This document shows positions 11,490 through 24,338 of a DNA stretch of 64,000 bases, one piece after another. The position numbers and the translations under genes are program-made. The number at the start of each line of letters is the position of its first letter. Position 1 is the first letter of the stretch. The notes below the pieces were generated by a model. It had not been told where the DNA came from and searched no databases. It saw only the letters and a program-made list of their open reading frames with translations. Where the stretch lies: contig JANAVB010015600.1 in assembly GCA_029216955.1 (NCBI GenBank), forward strand, positions 31,075,874 through 31,139,873, in the 5' to 3' direction. The DNA comes from Iris pallida. Its lineage: Eukaryota; Streptophyta; Magnoliopsida; Asparagales; Iridaceae.

Positions 11490-12347
11490 TTTAACTTGAT
11501 CTTCTTTATTTTTGTGCATTAATTATCACCTCGTGAACTCCCACTTTCTATTTTTGATCTTTTGGCGTCCCTTACCGTGACTTGGATATTTGGAGCACAA
11601 TACTAGACTTCTCCTTCCAACAAATTTCATATGTAAGACCTAGACAAGCTCACCTTCATGTAGATATATCATGTCCCACTAAAACACGTCTCCTTGTACA
11701 CTATTTTCATGATATGACCTTCTAATCAAAATGGCTAAACTAAAATATTTACCCTAATACCGATATACTTTTCGTCTACGGATAGGGATTCAATCTCAAC
11801 TCAATTCTTTCGAACCGATATGTGATTTTGTTCTACTAAATCCCTTAATGCTAACCTTGTATTTTATCTTGATTACTTGACCCGTTGTCCCATCACACTA
11901 TTAGTTTAACTCTTGTAAGTTGGGTAGAATACCTCACCACCTAACAAATCCTTTGTCCTTATGAATTGTGTTGATGAGCTCACTTAGACTAGAAATTTAG
12001 AGGACCTTAACTTATATAGGCAACCAAGCCATAAATGAAGAAATACTAGGACAACCGTGTAGGCCCACACTTCGAGCAAGACTTGATTTTAAAAGATCTT
12101 GTACTAATTAAATTCCTTCGATATTACCTCCCTTACTTATATTTCAACAACCTGATGCTGCTAATTTAGCCTTGGTTTTGCAAGCTTATCTTTTTCGAGC
12201 TTGATCATGACATATTTTATTGGGTGCATCCACTAACATATTGTCTAATCAGAACCTGTGCATGATGGTCTGATCAACCTATTATACTTTGGTTCGCTTT
12301 TCATGTATTATTCTATGTGGATGGAGACATAGTTAAACTTGCCTTAG
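11490..12347 (+). other. Conserved non-coding LARD internal domain (F3 copy)
   Basis: Shares a long series of blocks with the minus strand of 42109-42760, among them CCCACTAAAACACGTCTCC, CATGACATATTTTATTGGGT, ACTAACATATTGTCTAATCA and GAGACATAGTTAAACTTG. Stops occur in every frame, so conservation is not at protein level. Function unknown; a packaging or structural RNA element is one possibility. Confidence 0.7.
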
Positions 12348-15300
12348 TGTCACGACCCGCACCCGCTTTTCGGATATGAGACGTGTCCAAGCCAGCCTAC
12401 GCCGCAGAGTCGGCGGTAGAACGCTGTCAAGCCCGAAAGAAATAAATGCTCAAATATCACATTGCTGCTCATTCACATTTCTAAATTTATTACAACAGTT
12501 ACAACATTTATATTTAAAGGAAAAATACAAAGTTTTATAATTAATGAAATGATACAATGGCTATCTATTTCTAGGTTATCTTCAGCATACCCAAGTTCTC
12601 CCAGTGCTAAGAGTGATCGCGGCTAAACCTGAAAAATGTTGGTTATCCAGTCAGGATTGGAACAAGTACACAAACCGACGGCAGTGCAAAACACAATAGA
12701 ATTATCAAGACATGAAAATAACATATGAGAAATAAAAACTGTAAGATAAAGTGATGTCATAGCACGATAGAGAAATAAACAAAAAAAAGCTAATAAAAGA
12801 CATCTATCTAAGTGGTGTGAAATATCCTTTCGCCATGTGGACGGCTAGGGGGTAAAATCCGGCATACTGCACGTGTCGTGTGCAGCAGCTATCGTTCAAG
12901 AATAGACTCATGGGATATTTCTGGGTAGTCCACATGTATACTAAGATATTTCCCCTCCCGTCTACTCCGTGTGACGAGCGTGTCAACAAGCAGCAAGATA
13001 TATGTATAGACATGAAATGAAAAGACTACTATGAATTAGAAAGCAATCAGAAAGTGCACTTGCCTGAGGTCCTTAGCTGGAGAAACCAAAATACCATACC
13101 ACTCAATGAGCCACAATCAGTCAACACATGCAGAAGTCTCCGGATGCTGAAATAAATAGTACCAACGTTCTCAGAATAGTCAAATTAGCTAGGATTGCCT
13201 GTCCTTAAGTCCAATTCTGGACACAGGGGCAAAACGGTAATTTCGGGCAAAAATAATGTCCGTCGTTGGACCCGCTTTGCACCGAAAATCGTGCCAGAGT
13301 CAACGGTCTCTAAAGTCGTCAAACTACATGTCTACGGATCCAGTTTTCCGATACGAACCCAACCGTATGTCCAGAGTTGGATTCCGGCGGACCGTGCACA
13401 AAATGGCACGTTGAGTCCAGAATAGCCTGTTAGCCTAGGGTCGACATGAAGTAGTCAAAATCTCGCAAAATAGGGACATATGACTAGTCAGGGTTAAGGT
13501 AGACTCGAAGGAACTATAATTATATATAATTATTTCTAGAAAATACCCTTATACTAGGAAACTATATTTAACTAATAAAAATATTTTAGGTAACTATTTG
13601 AAAACCAAGAAAATAATGTATATGATAACTCATATTAAGAAATATCGTAACTACTACAATAATATAATTTACTAAGAATAACAATATTAATACTAGCAAA
13701 CTAAGGGTGATAATAATAATATTAATAATAATATAAAAACTAATGGCAGCACTGTCTGTGTAATAACAAGGTCATTCATGTCTACTTATCCTGACTATAT
13801 AAAATTATAAAAGTTAATAGTTAATAAATTAAATAATTAAATGGCTCACATGTCCATGAACCCAACCCAAATAATTATAACCCTCACTGACCTCTTTGTC
13901 CATTCCAAAACAATCAAAGGAAACTAAAATAAAATAACTTAAAGTACTGCTACTTCTGTGGCCATTCCAAACAATCAAAAGAAACTAAAATAAAATAACT
14001 TAAAGTATTGCTACTTCTGTGGCCATTCCAAACAATCAAAAGAATCTAATGTAAAATATAATAGCTTAGGACTCTGCTACTTTCCCCTCTCTCTCTCTCT
14101 CACTCGATTTCCGTACAAAATCAAAATACAAGAAGAGGAAAGGAGGTTGCAGAAGCAGGGAAAGGAAAAGGGGAAAGAAGAGAAGTGCTCACCACGGCTC
14201 GATACCGGTCCAGCGGTACGGTGAAGACGGTGGTTCTGGCCACGCGCGCAGGGTCTTGTCGGAAGCGGGGAGTCGGGATGGCGAGGCGAGTGCCAGGCGG
14301 TGGCGCGCACGGGACTCTGACGTTGCTAACTCGATGCACGGCTCAACTCCACAGCGTGCGAGTCGACGAGGAGGCGGCACAAGGGTTAGGGTTTTCTGTG
14401 CAAGGACTGAGCATCTTATAATCGGTCTAGTTTAATCCGACCCGCGATCATCATCGTAGCCTCTAAGAAGAAGAAGAAGAATCTCCATTGGCGAGGAAGA
14501 GAGAGCGGAGTACTTCCAGTTACAGAAAACTAGAGAGCAACTAAACAGAACATAAGTAGTTCACTCGCTATTGCCTCCTCTTCTCTGCTCCCCACTGCTA
14601 ACACGAGGCTGCAGTGACCGCCGCCTGCCATCGGCAGAGGGAGAGGAGGCGGCAGAAGAAACTAGGATTAGGGTTTTCGTCATTTGTTCCCTCGTGTATA
14701 TATCTATATATATAGACTCATCTGTATTGGCCGATCGAATGAAAGCAGGGGCTTAGTTAGTTCTCGGGTTAGATTTGCTCAGGTTGAGCGCTACTGTTAT
14801 GGAGAATCAGTTCTCCATGGTGGGCTGAGCTGAGCTCGAGCTTGGGCCAAGGAGGATGAGTCACGGGGTGTTGGCCTGTTCGGGTTTGGAAGAATTAAAA
14901 GAGGGCCTTAGCTCCTCGACCATTGGCTGGGGGTGTGGACCGTGGGCCGGGATGAGAAGTTAGCAGTTGGCTTGTGAAGCTACTGCTTCACTTTCTATGT
15001 CTGGGTTATTCATTCTTTCTTTCTATTTTCTTTTCATTAATCCCTTTTTTTTATTTTAACTATATATGCATATACACGTATTAATATATATAATATATAT
15101 ATACACATATAATATATACGAATATTTATACAGACTTATACATATCCACAAATATTTATATATCGGCCTATACATATATTCACACCCATACACAATATAT
15201 ATTTATAAATACACATATATACCTTGTATATAAATACCATATTCAATCTATAATATTTAAAATTAGTATAAAGTATACTTCCAAATAAAATATTAATATA

Positions 15301-15628
15301 TTTTTTTTTTATATATACTATATCTATTTAAATGTGTACATATACCTATATACTCGTACACATACTTATATAATATATATCCATAAACCTAAATAAAACC
15401 CAATATTATACATTCCTAGGGTAAGGTCTATTTCTTACAAATATGAATATATATATTAAATCACATTTATTTGATAACCAAATAAATATAACCAATAATT
15501 ATAATAATAATATTATAAGATAACGACCTCAATAATAATGATAATAAAAATAATAATAGTAATAATAAGAAAATTCAATAAAGTAAATAATAATAAAATA
15601 TAAAAACAATCCGGGAAGGGGAGCTACA
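12348..15628 (-). repeat. 3' LTR of LARD-1 (complete, 3281 bp)
   Basis: Plus-strand edges are TGTCACGACCCGCACCC at 12348 and GGGGAGCTACA ending 15628. It contains AT-rich U3 sequence (15050-15600), a GC-rich leader with GGGTTAGGGTTTTC on the plus strand (CCCTAA on the transcript strand), and the block 13180-13440 that is related to the F3 LTR at 34150-34390. Confidence 0.88.
14690..14725 (-). promoter_or_regulatory. Candidate TATA/leader of LARD-1 LTR
   Basis: Read on the minus strand, a run CTATATATATAGATATATAC is followed after ~25 bp by AAAACCCTAATCCTAG and a CT-rich stretch, a layout seen in many plant promoters and 5' leaders. The 5' LTR copy is at about 19843-19870. Confidence 0.4.
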
Positions 15629-16034
15629 AATCTACCCACCTTAAAATAAATTCGTCCTCGAATTTCATATTTCCTAAAATTCAAAGTCTAGTATTCCCTT
15701 AATCTCCTCAAATTTAATTTCTCAAAATAGTTGTATCCTCCTTCTTGTCATTTTGTAACTCCGAAACTCAGAGGACTCCTACCCACCTTAGAGGCTAGGA
15801 TATGGTGGCAATGTTCCTGTCACAGGACTGGCCGATGGTAGCTATACGGGTGTATACCACTTTGTATCTATTTATCTATCTATCTATCTATCAATTGCGA
15901 GTTTTCGTCTTTCCAAATCAGTGAAAGACAAAACAAATAAGGAGTTCAAGAGAGGGGTCACCGAGTACGATTACGTGATTCAAAGGTGAAGGTATTATTT
16001 CAAGAGGGATTGTCAAAGTAGTCGCGGGTGAGAT

Positions 16035-16270
16035 CCTAGATACATCTATACCTCATTCCACGTAGAGTAATTAAATAAAAGTGAACCAAATGCATCATGG
16101 TTGATCAGACCGTAATACAATGATTCTGATTAGACAATATGTTAGCTAGACATATGTCTTGGATCAAGCTCGATAAAACAGTAAGCTTGCAAAACTAGGC
16201 TGTAATAGCAGCGTTGGTCAAGATAGTCAAAATATAAGTAGGCAAGATTTTTGGAAAGGGGACACAAGTT
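16035..16270 (-). other. Conserved non-coding LARD internal domain (LARD-1, short copy)
   Basis: Reverse complement shares CTAACATATTGTCTAATCAG, GGTCTGATCAACC, GCAAGCTTA and GAGCTTGATC with F3 (12160-12340) and LARD-2 (42120-42290). Confidence 0.7.
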
Positions 16271-17471
16271 TGAATTTTGAGAGAATCAAAACCTTACCCG
16301 GTGTTATTGCCTATACAGTCAACCTATTATCTTCTATCCATAAGGCCTTGGTCGACTAATGGGTTATGGAATTCTAATTCCTATAGTCTGGATGAACCTG
16401 TTATTGTCAGTCAATTACCTTGTTAATAAAACACAAGGGCCACGGGTTGGGAGACATGCTACTCGACTTACAGAACTTACACTAGTATTGGTTTCGGATC
16501 TTAGGGTCATACAGGGCAGTCTCTATTCTCTATAATATCCTAAACTTGTAATCACATCTGAAATCGTTTCACCGAGAATTATGCCTTGCCCGTATACTCT
16601 GGCTACGGCAAACCCTTGGTTCCGTGATTCAGGGATGATAAGCTATCATGTACTCTACTTTATATTGTCACAAGGGTATCTAAGATCTAAAGAAGTCAAC
16701 GAGAACTTAGTTTCTGGAATGTTCCATAGACTATGATTCTTCGAAATGATTTCAATTCTATGGGTTGTGTCTCGCCAGTGCGCTGCTGGCTGGCCATTGC
16801 AGTCGTAAAGTTTATTCTAACTATTCTCCTGAGACTTCAAGGATACCTAAGGGTCCAATCTATTTGACTAGGATAGATAGTGTAACATCTGCTTATAATT
16901 CTCATTCCTTAAGGTAAAAGGCTGGTCGAAAAGAAAGGTCTGAAGACAAATAAAATAATAACATCCTAATCTTGATTTCATAAATATTTCAAATGGTTGA
17001 GGGGAAAATCTCAAATAAATCTACTTCGAGATTCGTATATGATTAGCAGGATTAGAAATTATAAACCAGTTCCTTATGACAAAATAGAATTTAAATAGGC
17101 AGTTCTAACTTATGCTATAAAATTTACATCTAATAAAGCAAAAGAAAGTTAAACATTTCATCAAGATCAAAGCCTTAATTCTAGATAAGCCTAACTAATC
17201 AAGTGAATGACAGACTATCATTGAAGCATATCATCGTATCAAAAGCAATTATGTATCTAGCAAGCTATCCAAAATCAATAATTCCTTATCTAAATTGCAT
17301 GGCCTGCCTGGCAACCTTAACTACCCAACGGTCAATTTGAACAAGGGACTCCTAGTCCTAGTTACTCTCCTAAATTATTTTAATCCTATTTGTGAATGAG
17401 CATTTCTTGAGGGCAGGCTCGCAATAGTACGACTAACGTACCTTCACGAGTTCGCATGGTTTACGAAAACT

Positions 17472-17497
17472 GACCTGCATGGGCCACCACAAAAACT
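17472..17497 (-). promoter_or_regulatory. Leader block of LARD-1
   Basis: On the minus strand, 7 nt after the LTR end, GTGGTGGCCCATGCAGGTC is identical to the block in Tekay-1. The nucleotides touching the LTR are AGTTTTT rather than TGG. Confidence 0.7.
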
Positions 17498-20484
17498 TGT
17501 CACGACCCGCACCCGCTTTTCGGATACGAGACGTGTCCAAGCCAGCCTACGCCGCAGAGTCGGCGGTAGAACGCTGTCAAGCCCGCAAGAAATAAATGCT
17601 CAAATATCACATTACTGCTCATTCACGTTTCTAAATTTATTACAACAGTTACAACATTTATATTTAAAGGAAAATACAAAGTTTTGCAATTAATGAAATG
17701 ATACAATGGCTATCTATTTCTAGGTTGTCTTCAGCATACCCAAGTTCTCCCAGTGCTAAGAGTGATCGCGGCTAAACCTGAAAAATGTTGGTTATCCAGT
17801 CAGGATTGGAACAAGTACACAAACCGACGGCAGTGCAAAACACAATAGAATTATCAAGACATGAAAATAACATATGAGAAATGAAAACTGTAAGATAAAG
17901 TGATGTCATAGCACGATAGAGAAATAAACAAGAAAAAGCTAATAAAAGACATCTATCTAAGTGGTGTGAAATATCCTTTCGCCATGTGGACGGCTAGGGG
18001 GTAAAATCTGGCATACTGCATGTGTCGTGTGCAGCAGCTATCGTTCAAGAATAGACTCATGGGATATTTCTGGGTAGTCCACATGTATACTAAGATATTT
18101 CCCCTTCCGTCTACTCCGTGTGACGAGCGTGTCAACAAGCAGCAAGATATATGTATAGACATGAAATGAAAAGACTACTATGAATCGAAAAACAATCAGA
18201 AAGTGCACTTGCCTGAGGTCCTTAGCTGGAGAAACCAAAATACCATACCACTCAATGAGCCACAATCAGTCAACACATGCAGAAGTCTCCGGATGCTGAA
18301 ATAAATAGTACCAACGTTCTCAGAATAGTCAAATTAGCTAGGATTGCCTGTCCTTAAGTCCAATTCTGGATACAGGGGCAAAACGATAATTTCGGGCAAA
18401 AATAATGTCCGCCGTTGGACCCGCTTTGTACCGAAAATCGTGCCAGAGTCAACGGTCTCTAAAGTCGTCAAACTACATGTCTACGGATCCAGTTTTCCGA
18501 TACGAACCCAACCGTATGTCCAGAGTTGGATTTCGGCGGACCGTGCACAAAATGGCACGTTGAGTCCAGAATAGCCTGTTAGCCTAGGGTCGACATGAAG
18601 TAGTCAAAATCTCGCAAAATAGGGACATATGACTAGTCAGGGTTAAGGTAGACTCGAAGGAACTATAATTATATATAATTATTTCTAGAAAATACCCTTA
18701 TACTAGGAAACTATATTTAACTAATAAAAATATTTTAGGTAACTATTTGAAAACCAAGAAAATAATGTATATGATAACTCATATTAAGAAATATCGTAAC
18801 TACTACAATAATATAATTTACTAATGAATAACAATATTAATACTAGCAAACTAAGGGTGATAATAATAATATTAATAATAATATAAAAACTAATGGCAGC
18901 ACTGTCTGTGTAATAACAAGGTCATTCATGTCTACTTATCCTGACTATATAAAATTGTAAAACTTAATAGTTAATAAATTAAATAATTAAATGGCTCACA
19001 TGTCCATGAACCCAACCCAAATAATTATAACCCTCACTGACCTCTTTGTCCATTCCAAAACAATCAAAGGAAACTAAAATAAATAACTTAAAGTACTGCT
19101 ACTTCTGTGGCCATTCCAAACAATCAAAAGAAACTAAAATAAAATAACTTAAAGTACTGCTACTTCTGTGGCCATTCCAAACAATCAAAAGAATCTAATA
19201 TAAAATATAATAGCTTAGGACTCTGCTACTTTCCCCTCTCTCTCTCTCTCACTCGATTTCCGTACAAAATCAAAATACAAGAAGAGGAAAGGAGGTTGCA
19301 GAAGCAGGGAAAGGAAAAGGGGAAAGAAGAGAAGTGCTCACCATGGCTCGATACCGGTCCAGCGGTGCGGTGAAGACGGTGGTTCTGGCCACGCACGCAG
19401 GGTCTTGTCGGAAGCGGGGAGTCGGGATGGCGAGGCGAGTGCCAGGCGGTGGCGCGCACGGGACTCTGACGTTGCTAACTCGATGCACGGCTCAACTCCA
19501 CAGCGTACGAGTCGACGAGGAGGCGGCACAAGGGTTAGGGTTTTCTGTGCAAGGACTGAGCATCTTATAATCGGTCTAGTTTAATCCGACCCGCGATCAT
19601 CATCGTAGCCTCTAAGAAGAAGAAGAAGAATCTCTATTGGCGAGGAAGAGAGAGCGGAAGTACTTCCAGTTACAGAAAACTAGAGAGCAACTAAACAGAA
19701 CATAAGTAGTTCACTCGCCATTGCCTCCTCTTCTCTGCTCCCCACTGCTAACACGAGGCTGCAGTGACCGTCGCCTGCCATCGGCAGAGGGAGAGGAGGC
19801 GGCGGAAGAAACTAGGATTAGGGTTTTTGTCATTTGTTCCCTCGTGTATATATCTGTATATATACTCATCTGTATTGGCCGATCGAATGAAAGCAGGGCT
19901 TAGTTAGTTCTCGGGTTGGATTTGCTCAGGTTGAGCGCTACTGTTATGGAGAATCAGTTCTCCATGGTGGGCTGAGCTGAGCTCGAGCTTGGGCCAAGGA
20001 GGATGAGTCACGGGGTGTTAGCCTGTTCGGTTTTGGAAGAATTAAAAGAGGGCCTTAGCTCCTCGACCATTGGCTGGGGGTGTGGACTGTGGGCCGGGAT
20101 GAGAAGTTAGCAGTTGGCTTGTGAAGCTACTGCTTCACTTTCTATGTCTGGGTTATTCATTCTTTCTTTCTATTTTCTTTTCATTAATCCCTTTTTTTTA
20201 TTTTAACTATATATGCATATACACGTATTAATATATAACCTATATATATACACATATAATATATACGAATATTTATACAGACTTATACATATCCACAAAT
20301 ATTTATATATCGGCCTATACATATATTCACACCATACACAATATATATTTATAAATACACATATATACCTTGTATATAAATACCATATTCAATCTATAAT
20401 ATTTAAAATTAGTATAAAGTATACTTCCAAATAAAATATTAATATTTTATTTTTTTATACACTATATCTATTTAAATGTGTACA
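17498..20484 (-). repeat. 5' LTR of LARD-1 (truncated)
   Basis: Collinear with 12348-15340 at high identity, with small indels. It stops at TGTACA (20484), where 12348-15628 continues 288 bp further. The junction is followed by a 23-bp sequence (20483-20505) that recurs at 20573-20595. Confidence 0.88.
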
Positions 20485-20769
20485 AACCCATAACCCTGAT
20501 GAATTAATATATTTCTTTGCTACTCTTTAGTTCGTGTTAACCAAGTTGTTACCTTCACTAGCGACCCTCAATCAAACCCATAACCCTGATGAATTTGTGT
20601 GTGTCGAATTAACCAGTTCCTAAATGCATAGTTGTGTTGAACGTCGTTTCATCGCCTCCCCCAAAAATTTAATCGTATGTTGGTATGGATAAACTCTTTC
20701 TACTCCTCAACCCTAACTACCCTATTATTTCTAAATTTCGAGGACGAAATTTTTGTAAGTTGGGTAGGA
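20485..20769 (+). other. F3 internal region, 3' end with PPT
   Basis: Short remnant ending in TTCGAGGACGAAATTTTTG then TAAGTTGGGTAGGA (20736-20769), the PPT signature of this group, directly before an LTR start. No coding sequence. Confidence 0.7.
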
Positions 20770-20934
20770 TGTAAAACCCCTATTTTTTATTATTATAAAT
20801 TTTTTTATTTTATTAGACTTAAAAATGAATTTAATTTATGGTTTTATTAATTACTAAAAATGACCTTAGCCATTGTTGAGTTTTTGAGCACTAGACGACC
20901 ATGACTTTTAGCACGAATGATGTAGCAGTGTGCG
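20770..20934 (+). repeat. F3 3' LTR, first 165 bp
   Basis: Begins TGTAAAACCCCTATT right after the PPT. It is interrupted at 20934 by Tekay-2 and, by my reading, resumes at 32097 and ends GGCGTTACA at 35588. Confidence 0.65.
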
Positions 20935-21074
20935 TGTAATGCCTGTGGCTCGTATTGCGTATCTTGGTATACATATACGTAATTTGACCCGTATTGCATG
21001 TCTCCCTGCTTGATTTATTCTAGCATTTCATTGATTGATTTATTCTTGGGTTGGTTCGGCTTGGCTTGGTTTGC

Positions 21075-21135
21075 TTTGGTTTATCATGAACCAAAGGTGA
21101 ACCCTCCTACCTACCACCACCCTCCTTATTTATAA
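21075..21135 (+). promoter_or_regulatory. LTR promoter: inverted repeat plus TATA (Tekay-2, 5')
   Basis: GGTTTA-TCA-TGAACC (one mismatch to the palindrome of the other copies) at 21075-21095, then TTATTTATAACCCC with TATA at 21127-21135 and a CT-rich leader. Confidence 0.6.
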
Positions 21136-21694
21136 CCCCTTCCTTTTCTCTCTCATCATTGTTTCCTTCCTTCTTCATTTACTCTCCACCATTACTTCTT
21201 CAACCACCAGGAGGGAGAGAGAGAGAGAGAGCTTAGGCAAGTGCAAACTTGCTTTATGATGGATCTCAAGTTTTATTGTTCCATTCTCTTCCTTACTTGA
21301 TTCTAAGTCTCTTTAGAACTTGGCATTTTTGGATTTGATATGGATTCTTGTAGATCTAAGTTTGTAACTTTTGGTTTTTCTTGGTTTTGATCTCTAAAAC
21401 TTACTTATTTTCGAAAACTAATTGTTCTATGTTGTAGAGAATTCAATTTCATGCAGTTTTGGCTTTTGTTTCGCTTGATTTCGACTTCGGATGAGTAAGT
21501 TATGGCCATTACAAGTTTTTGGAACTTTTATGGCTGAACTTGCTGATTGGGGACGATGACCCCCATGTGCCCGGGAGGCCATGCGCCGGGAGGCCATGCG
21601 CTATGAAGTCCCGGCAACGCATCCCTTAACTCCGAGCGTGTCATGCGCGTAGGTTCCCTACGCGCATGTACTGAAGATGCAACGTGAGTTTTTT

Positions 21695-22068
21695 CCACCC
21701 GCCGATGGTGCAGGAATCCCACGCACCGATTGGTGCAGGAATCCCACGCGCCGATTGTGCAGAAATCCCATGCGCCGATTGTGCAGGAATCCCACGTGCC
21801 GATTGGTAGAGGAATCCCACGTGCCGATTGGTGCAGGAATCCCACGTGCCGATTGGTGCAGGAATCCCACGCGCCGATTGTGCAGGAATCTCACACGCCG
21901 ATTGTGCAGGAATCCCACGTACCGATTGGTGTAGGAATCCCACGCGTCGATTGCAGGAATCCCACGCGCCGATGGTGCAGGAATCCCATGCGCCGATTGT
22001 GCAGGAATCCCACGCGCCGATTGTACAGGAATCCCACGCGCCGATTGTGCAGGAATCCCATGCGCCGG
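21695..22068 (+). repeat. LTR minisatellite, about 15 copies
   Basis: Units of 22-25 bp, core CACGCGCCGATT(G)GTGCAG then GAATCCC. Here most units read CACGCG rather than CATGCG, so subfamilies of the unit have spread by local duplication. Long ORFs on both strands across it are artefacts. Confidence 0.95.
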
Positions 22069-22819
22069 AATTGCTCTATTTCATTGTTTTTGTGCCTTTA
22101 AGTTGTTTTAGCTAGAATCTTGAAAAACTCAAAACATAAAGTTGTAGATCTTTTCCTTAGCTTCAAGAATATGTCACTAGTTATTTTATGCAAGTTTCTC
22201 TCATTCACGATAATGTAAGAATAGAACCCGATAGTGGCCCGCCGTGGCGCACTCTTAACAAGTAAACTGACATGATATATCATGACATGCTGTTATGACA
22301 GCTAGTCTGACATGACAAGTATAAAAGACCTGGACACCGTGGGCGATTGTGTTTGTACAAATAAACTGGCACTGTCTTGCATCATGTCTAGGATGGGGAT
22401 CCCTGAGTACCACGGTCAGGGGTACCTACTGAAATTGACTAAGGCTAATTAACTAGAATAATTCAGTAGTCATGAAGAGATTTTTCCAGCTACAGGCAAT
22501 CCAGTTAATGGGCGCATTAAGTGGACTTGTAGCCTACCGACGAGTAGTGCACATTTCTAGCACACTGTCACGTGTTGCATCCTTCATAAACGGACATTCG
22601 ACTTAGATAACCTAGATGGTCTGCAGGGCTTGTGGCTGTTGGAATAATCTTTGCATCTTGTTAGTAACTAGGCCTGTGATAACCCTAGTTAGTTAAAGTA
22701 TCAAGCCGTACTTATTGCTTGGCCGTGATTGATTGGATGGAGTCCAGCCCAGTCTAGTTTGTCATAATCCTGTACAAGATTGTATCATGACATGATTTCT
22801 TGTATCGATAAATGATGGG

Positions 22820-23350
22820 ATACCAAGTTCTGTTCAGATGAAGGGTTACAACCCCGGTCCTTGTTTGGTTTATGGGTTGTAACTTGGCTATCTGAATAGT
22901 TCCGTGGTTATCTTATCATATATCGTCCTGCTTATTGCGCCTGCCTTAACAATAAAGATCAGGGTCCAGTTCTGTTCAGGCGAAGGGTTACAACCCCGGT
23001 CCTTGTTTGGTTTAAGGGTTGTAACCTGGCTTCCGGAGCAGTTCTGTGTCCTCTTTCGTTTATTGTCTTATTGTAACCCCAGGCCATGTTCGTCTTGTTT
23101 TACTTATTTCAGCGCCATGATTATTTATACTGGCCTTAGCAATAAAGATCAGGGTCCAGTTATGTTCAGGCGAAGGGTTACAACCCGGTCCTTGTTTGGT
23201 TTAAGGGTTGTAACCTGGCTCCCGGAGCAGTTCTGTGTCCTCTCTTCGTTTATTGTCTTCACTGTACCAATAGTATTTGAGACGAGTTTCTATTCAGGTG
23301 AAGGGCTGCAATCCCGGTCCTTGTTTGGTTTAAGGGTGTGACCTGGCTAC
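22820..23350 (+). repeat. Hairpin-bearing direct repeats (4 units)
   Basis: Stems GGTTACAACCC / GGGTTGTAACC or variants near 22843, 22985, 23176 and 23306. The fourth unit relative to Tekay-1 is the first one, with ATCTGAATAG instead of CCCGGAGCAG after the stem. Confidence 0.88.
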
Positions 23351-24040
23351 TTGAATGGTTTCCTCGTACTCAGTTTACTGTTGTTATCTCTATTATTATC
23401 AGTTCTTTATTTATTATCTTTAATATTCTATTGGGATATGCTGGTTTTAGTTCCTAAGTGAAGCCTCCTTTGTGGCACTTGCTCTTTCTGGGGTCTGACC
23501 CAGCTGGTTTTGATGGCCAGATATCGGAGCAGCACCAGAGGATCTACCTGTCTTCCAGCCAGATAGTGACCACCAGGCGTAACCCTGGCAACGAGTGGGT
23601 TTCTTTTTGTCCTTCCACTTATTGTAAAATATTCTTTTGAGACGTTTAGCGACGAGCACGTGTTAGCTCGGATTGCACCTTTATTTACTGTCTGCCTACG
23701 GGCTGTAACATGATTGACAGATCCTAGGGTTGATCATGTATGACTGAACTCTTGCTAGTCCTGACATTTTGTAACGACTAGCTTCATGATCAGCTAAATA
23801 TGTAATGTTTGGGACGCCTCACTATTGTATATTTGGTGGTCTTACATCTTGCCACATTTACTTACTTGCTTGTGATTGAGACAATAGGCTTGTTCTTGAC
23901 CATAGGAGACTGATGGCTTGTAGTTAAACCCTCATGTATCTAGACAGCCGTGACCGTATAGCGAGGTGGGTTGCACTTCAATATACGTAGCTGGCTATGT
24001 CTGTCCCCGCTCTCCAGTATTCTGGTTCTGGGGCGTGACA

Positions 24041-24070
24041 TGGTTTAAGTGGTAGCCCATGCAGGTCTTG
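24041..24070 (+). promoter_or_regulatory. Leader block of Tekay-2
   Basis: TGGTTTAAGTGG then TAGCCCATGCAGGTC; one difference from Tekay-1 within the conserved block. Confidence 0.6.
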
Positions 24071-24338
24071 TAAATCAAGATATGTGAGGGTTTATCGAAT
24101 AGATGTCTCAATCAGTACTCGCCCTTGATCTCTACTCATATCCTCTGAATCCCTGAGAATCTTGACCTGATCACATGCTTGTATCGTTGATCTGTCCTGG
24201 TCCTTCCTTATTGTTCCCTATAGCGTCTTCTTCAGCGGCATTGTTCCTGGACCTGCCGATCAGCAAGGCGGAGCACCTCCCGCGGACCAGCAGCAACCTG
24301 GAGATCAAGCCCAGCATTCAGGAGTAGCCTCCAGAGTC

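Larger units (their letters stand above)
10033..12347 (+). mobile_element. F3 internal region, left part (coding-free, LARD-like)
   Basis: AT-rich and without a usable ORF. At 10146-10381 there are three degenerate ~75-90 bp tandem units (each ending near TTGAACAA/GTATAAAA). From about 11490 to 12347 the sequence matches, by eye, the reverse complement of LARD-2 at 42109-42760 and in part LARD-1 at 16035-16270. That identifies it as the inside of a non-coding retroelement on the + strand. It is broken at 12347 by LARD-1 and resumes at 20485. Whether 10033-11200 belongs to the same element is uncertain. Confidence 0.6.
15629..17497 (-). other. LARD-1 internal region (non-coding)
   Basis: Starts on the minus strand after the 5' LTR with AGTTTTT and GTGGTGGCCCATGCAGGTC (17472-17497) and ends with TTCGAGGACGAATTTATTTT and AAGGTGGGTAGA (15629-15665). 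Only 1.9 kb long, it has no ORF worth calling. The segment 16035-16270 matches the conserved LARD domain. Confidence 0.8.
12348..20484 (-). mobile_element. LARD-1: coding-free LTR retrotransposon, 5' end deleted
   Basis: Two near-identical ~3 kb direct repeats (12348-15628 and 17498-20484) flank 1869 bp of sequence without coding potential. On the minus strand the order is 5' LTR (17498-20484), leader block GTGGTGGCCCATGCAGGTC, internal, PPT (15629-15665), 3' LTR. LTRs run TGTAGCTCCCC...GGGTCGTGACA. The 5' LTR lacks the first 288 bp (counterpart of 15341-15628), so the right target-site duplication is gone; the left candidate is CTTAG (12343-12347). Long LTRs and no ORFs fit a large retrotransposon derivative. 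Short ORFs within the LTRs occur in both copies only because the LTRs are duplicated. Confidence 0.85.
20935..24040 (+). repeat. 5' LTR of Tekay-2
   Basis: TGTAATGCCTG...GGGCGTGACA. Promoter elements are at 21075-21135, the minisatellite at 21695-22068, hairpin repeats at about 22820-23350. Confidence 0.92.

Noticed and set aside
13195..14421. ORF pairs duplicated at 18344-19570 (76, 77, 72, 78 and 63 codons)
   Set aside because: Duplication is explained by the two LTRs of LARD-1; substitutions do not favour synonymous sites on inspection, and several overlap on opposite strands.
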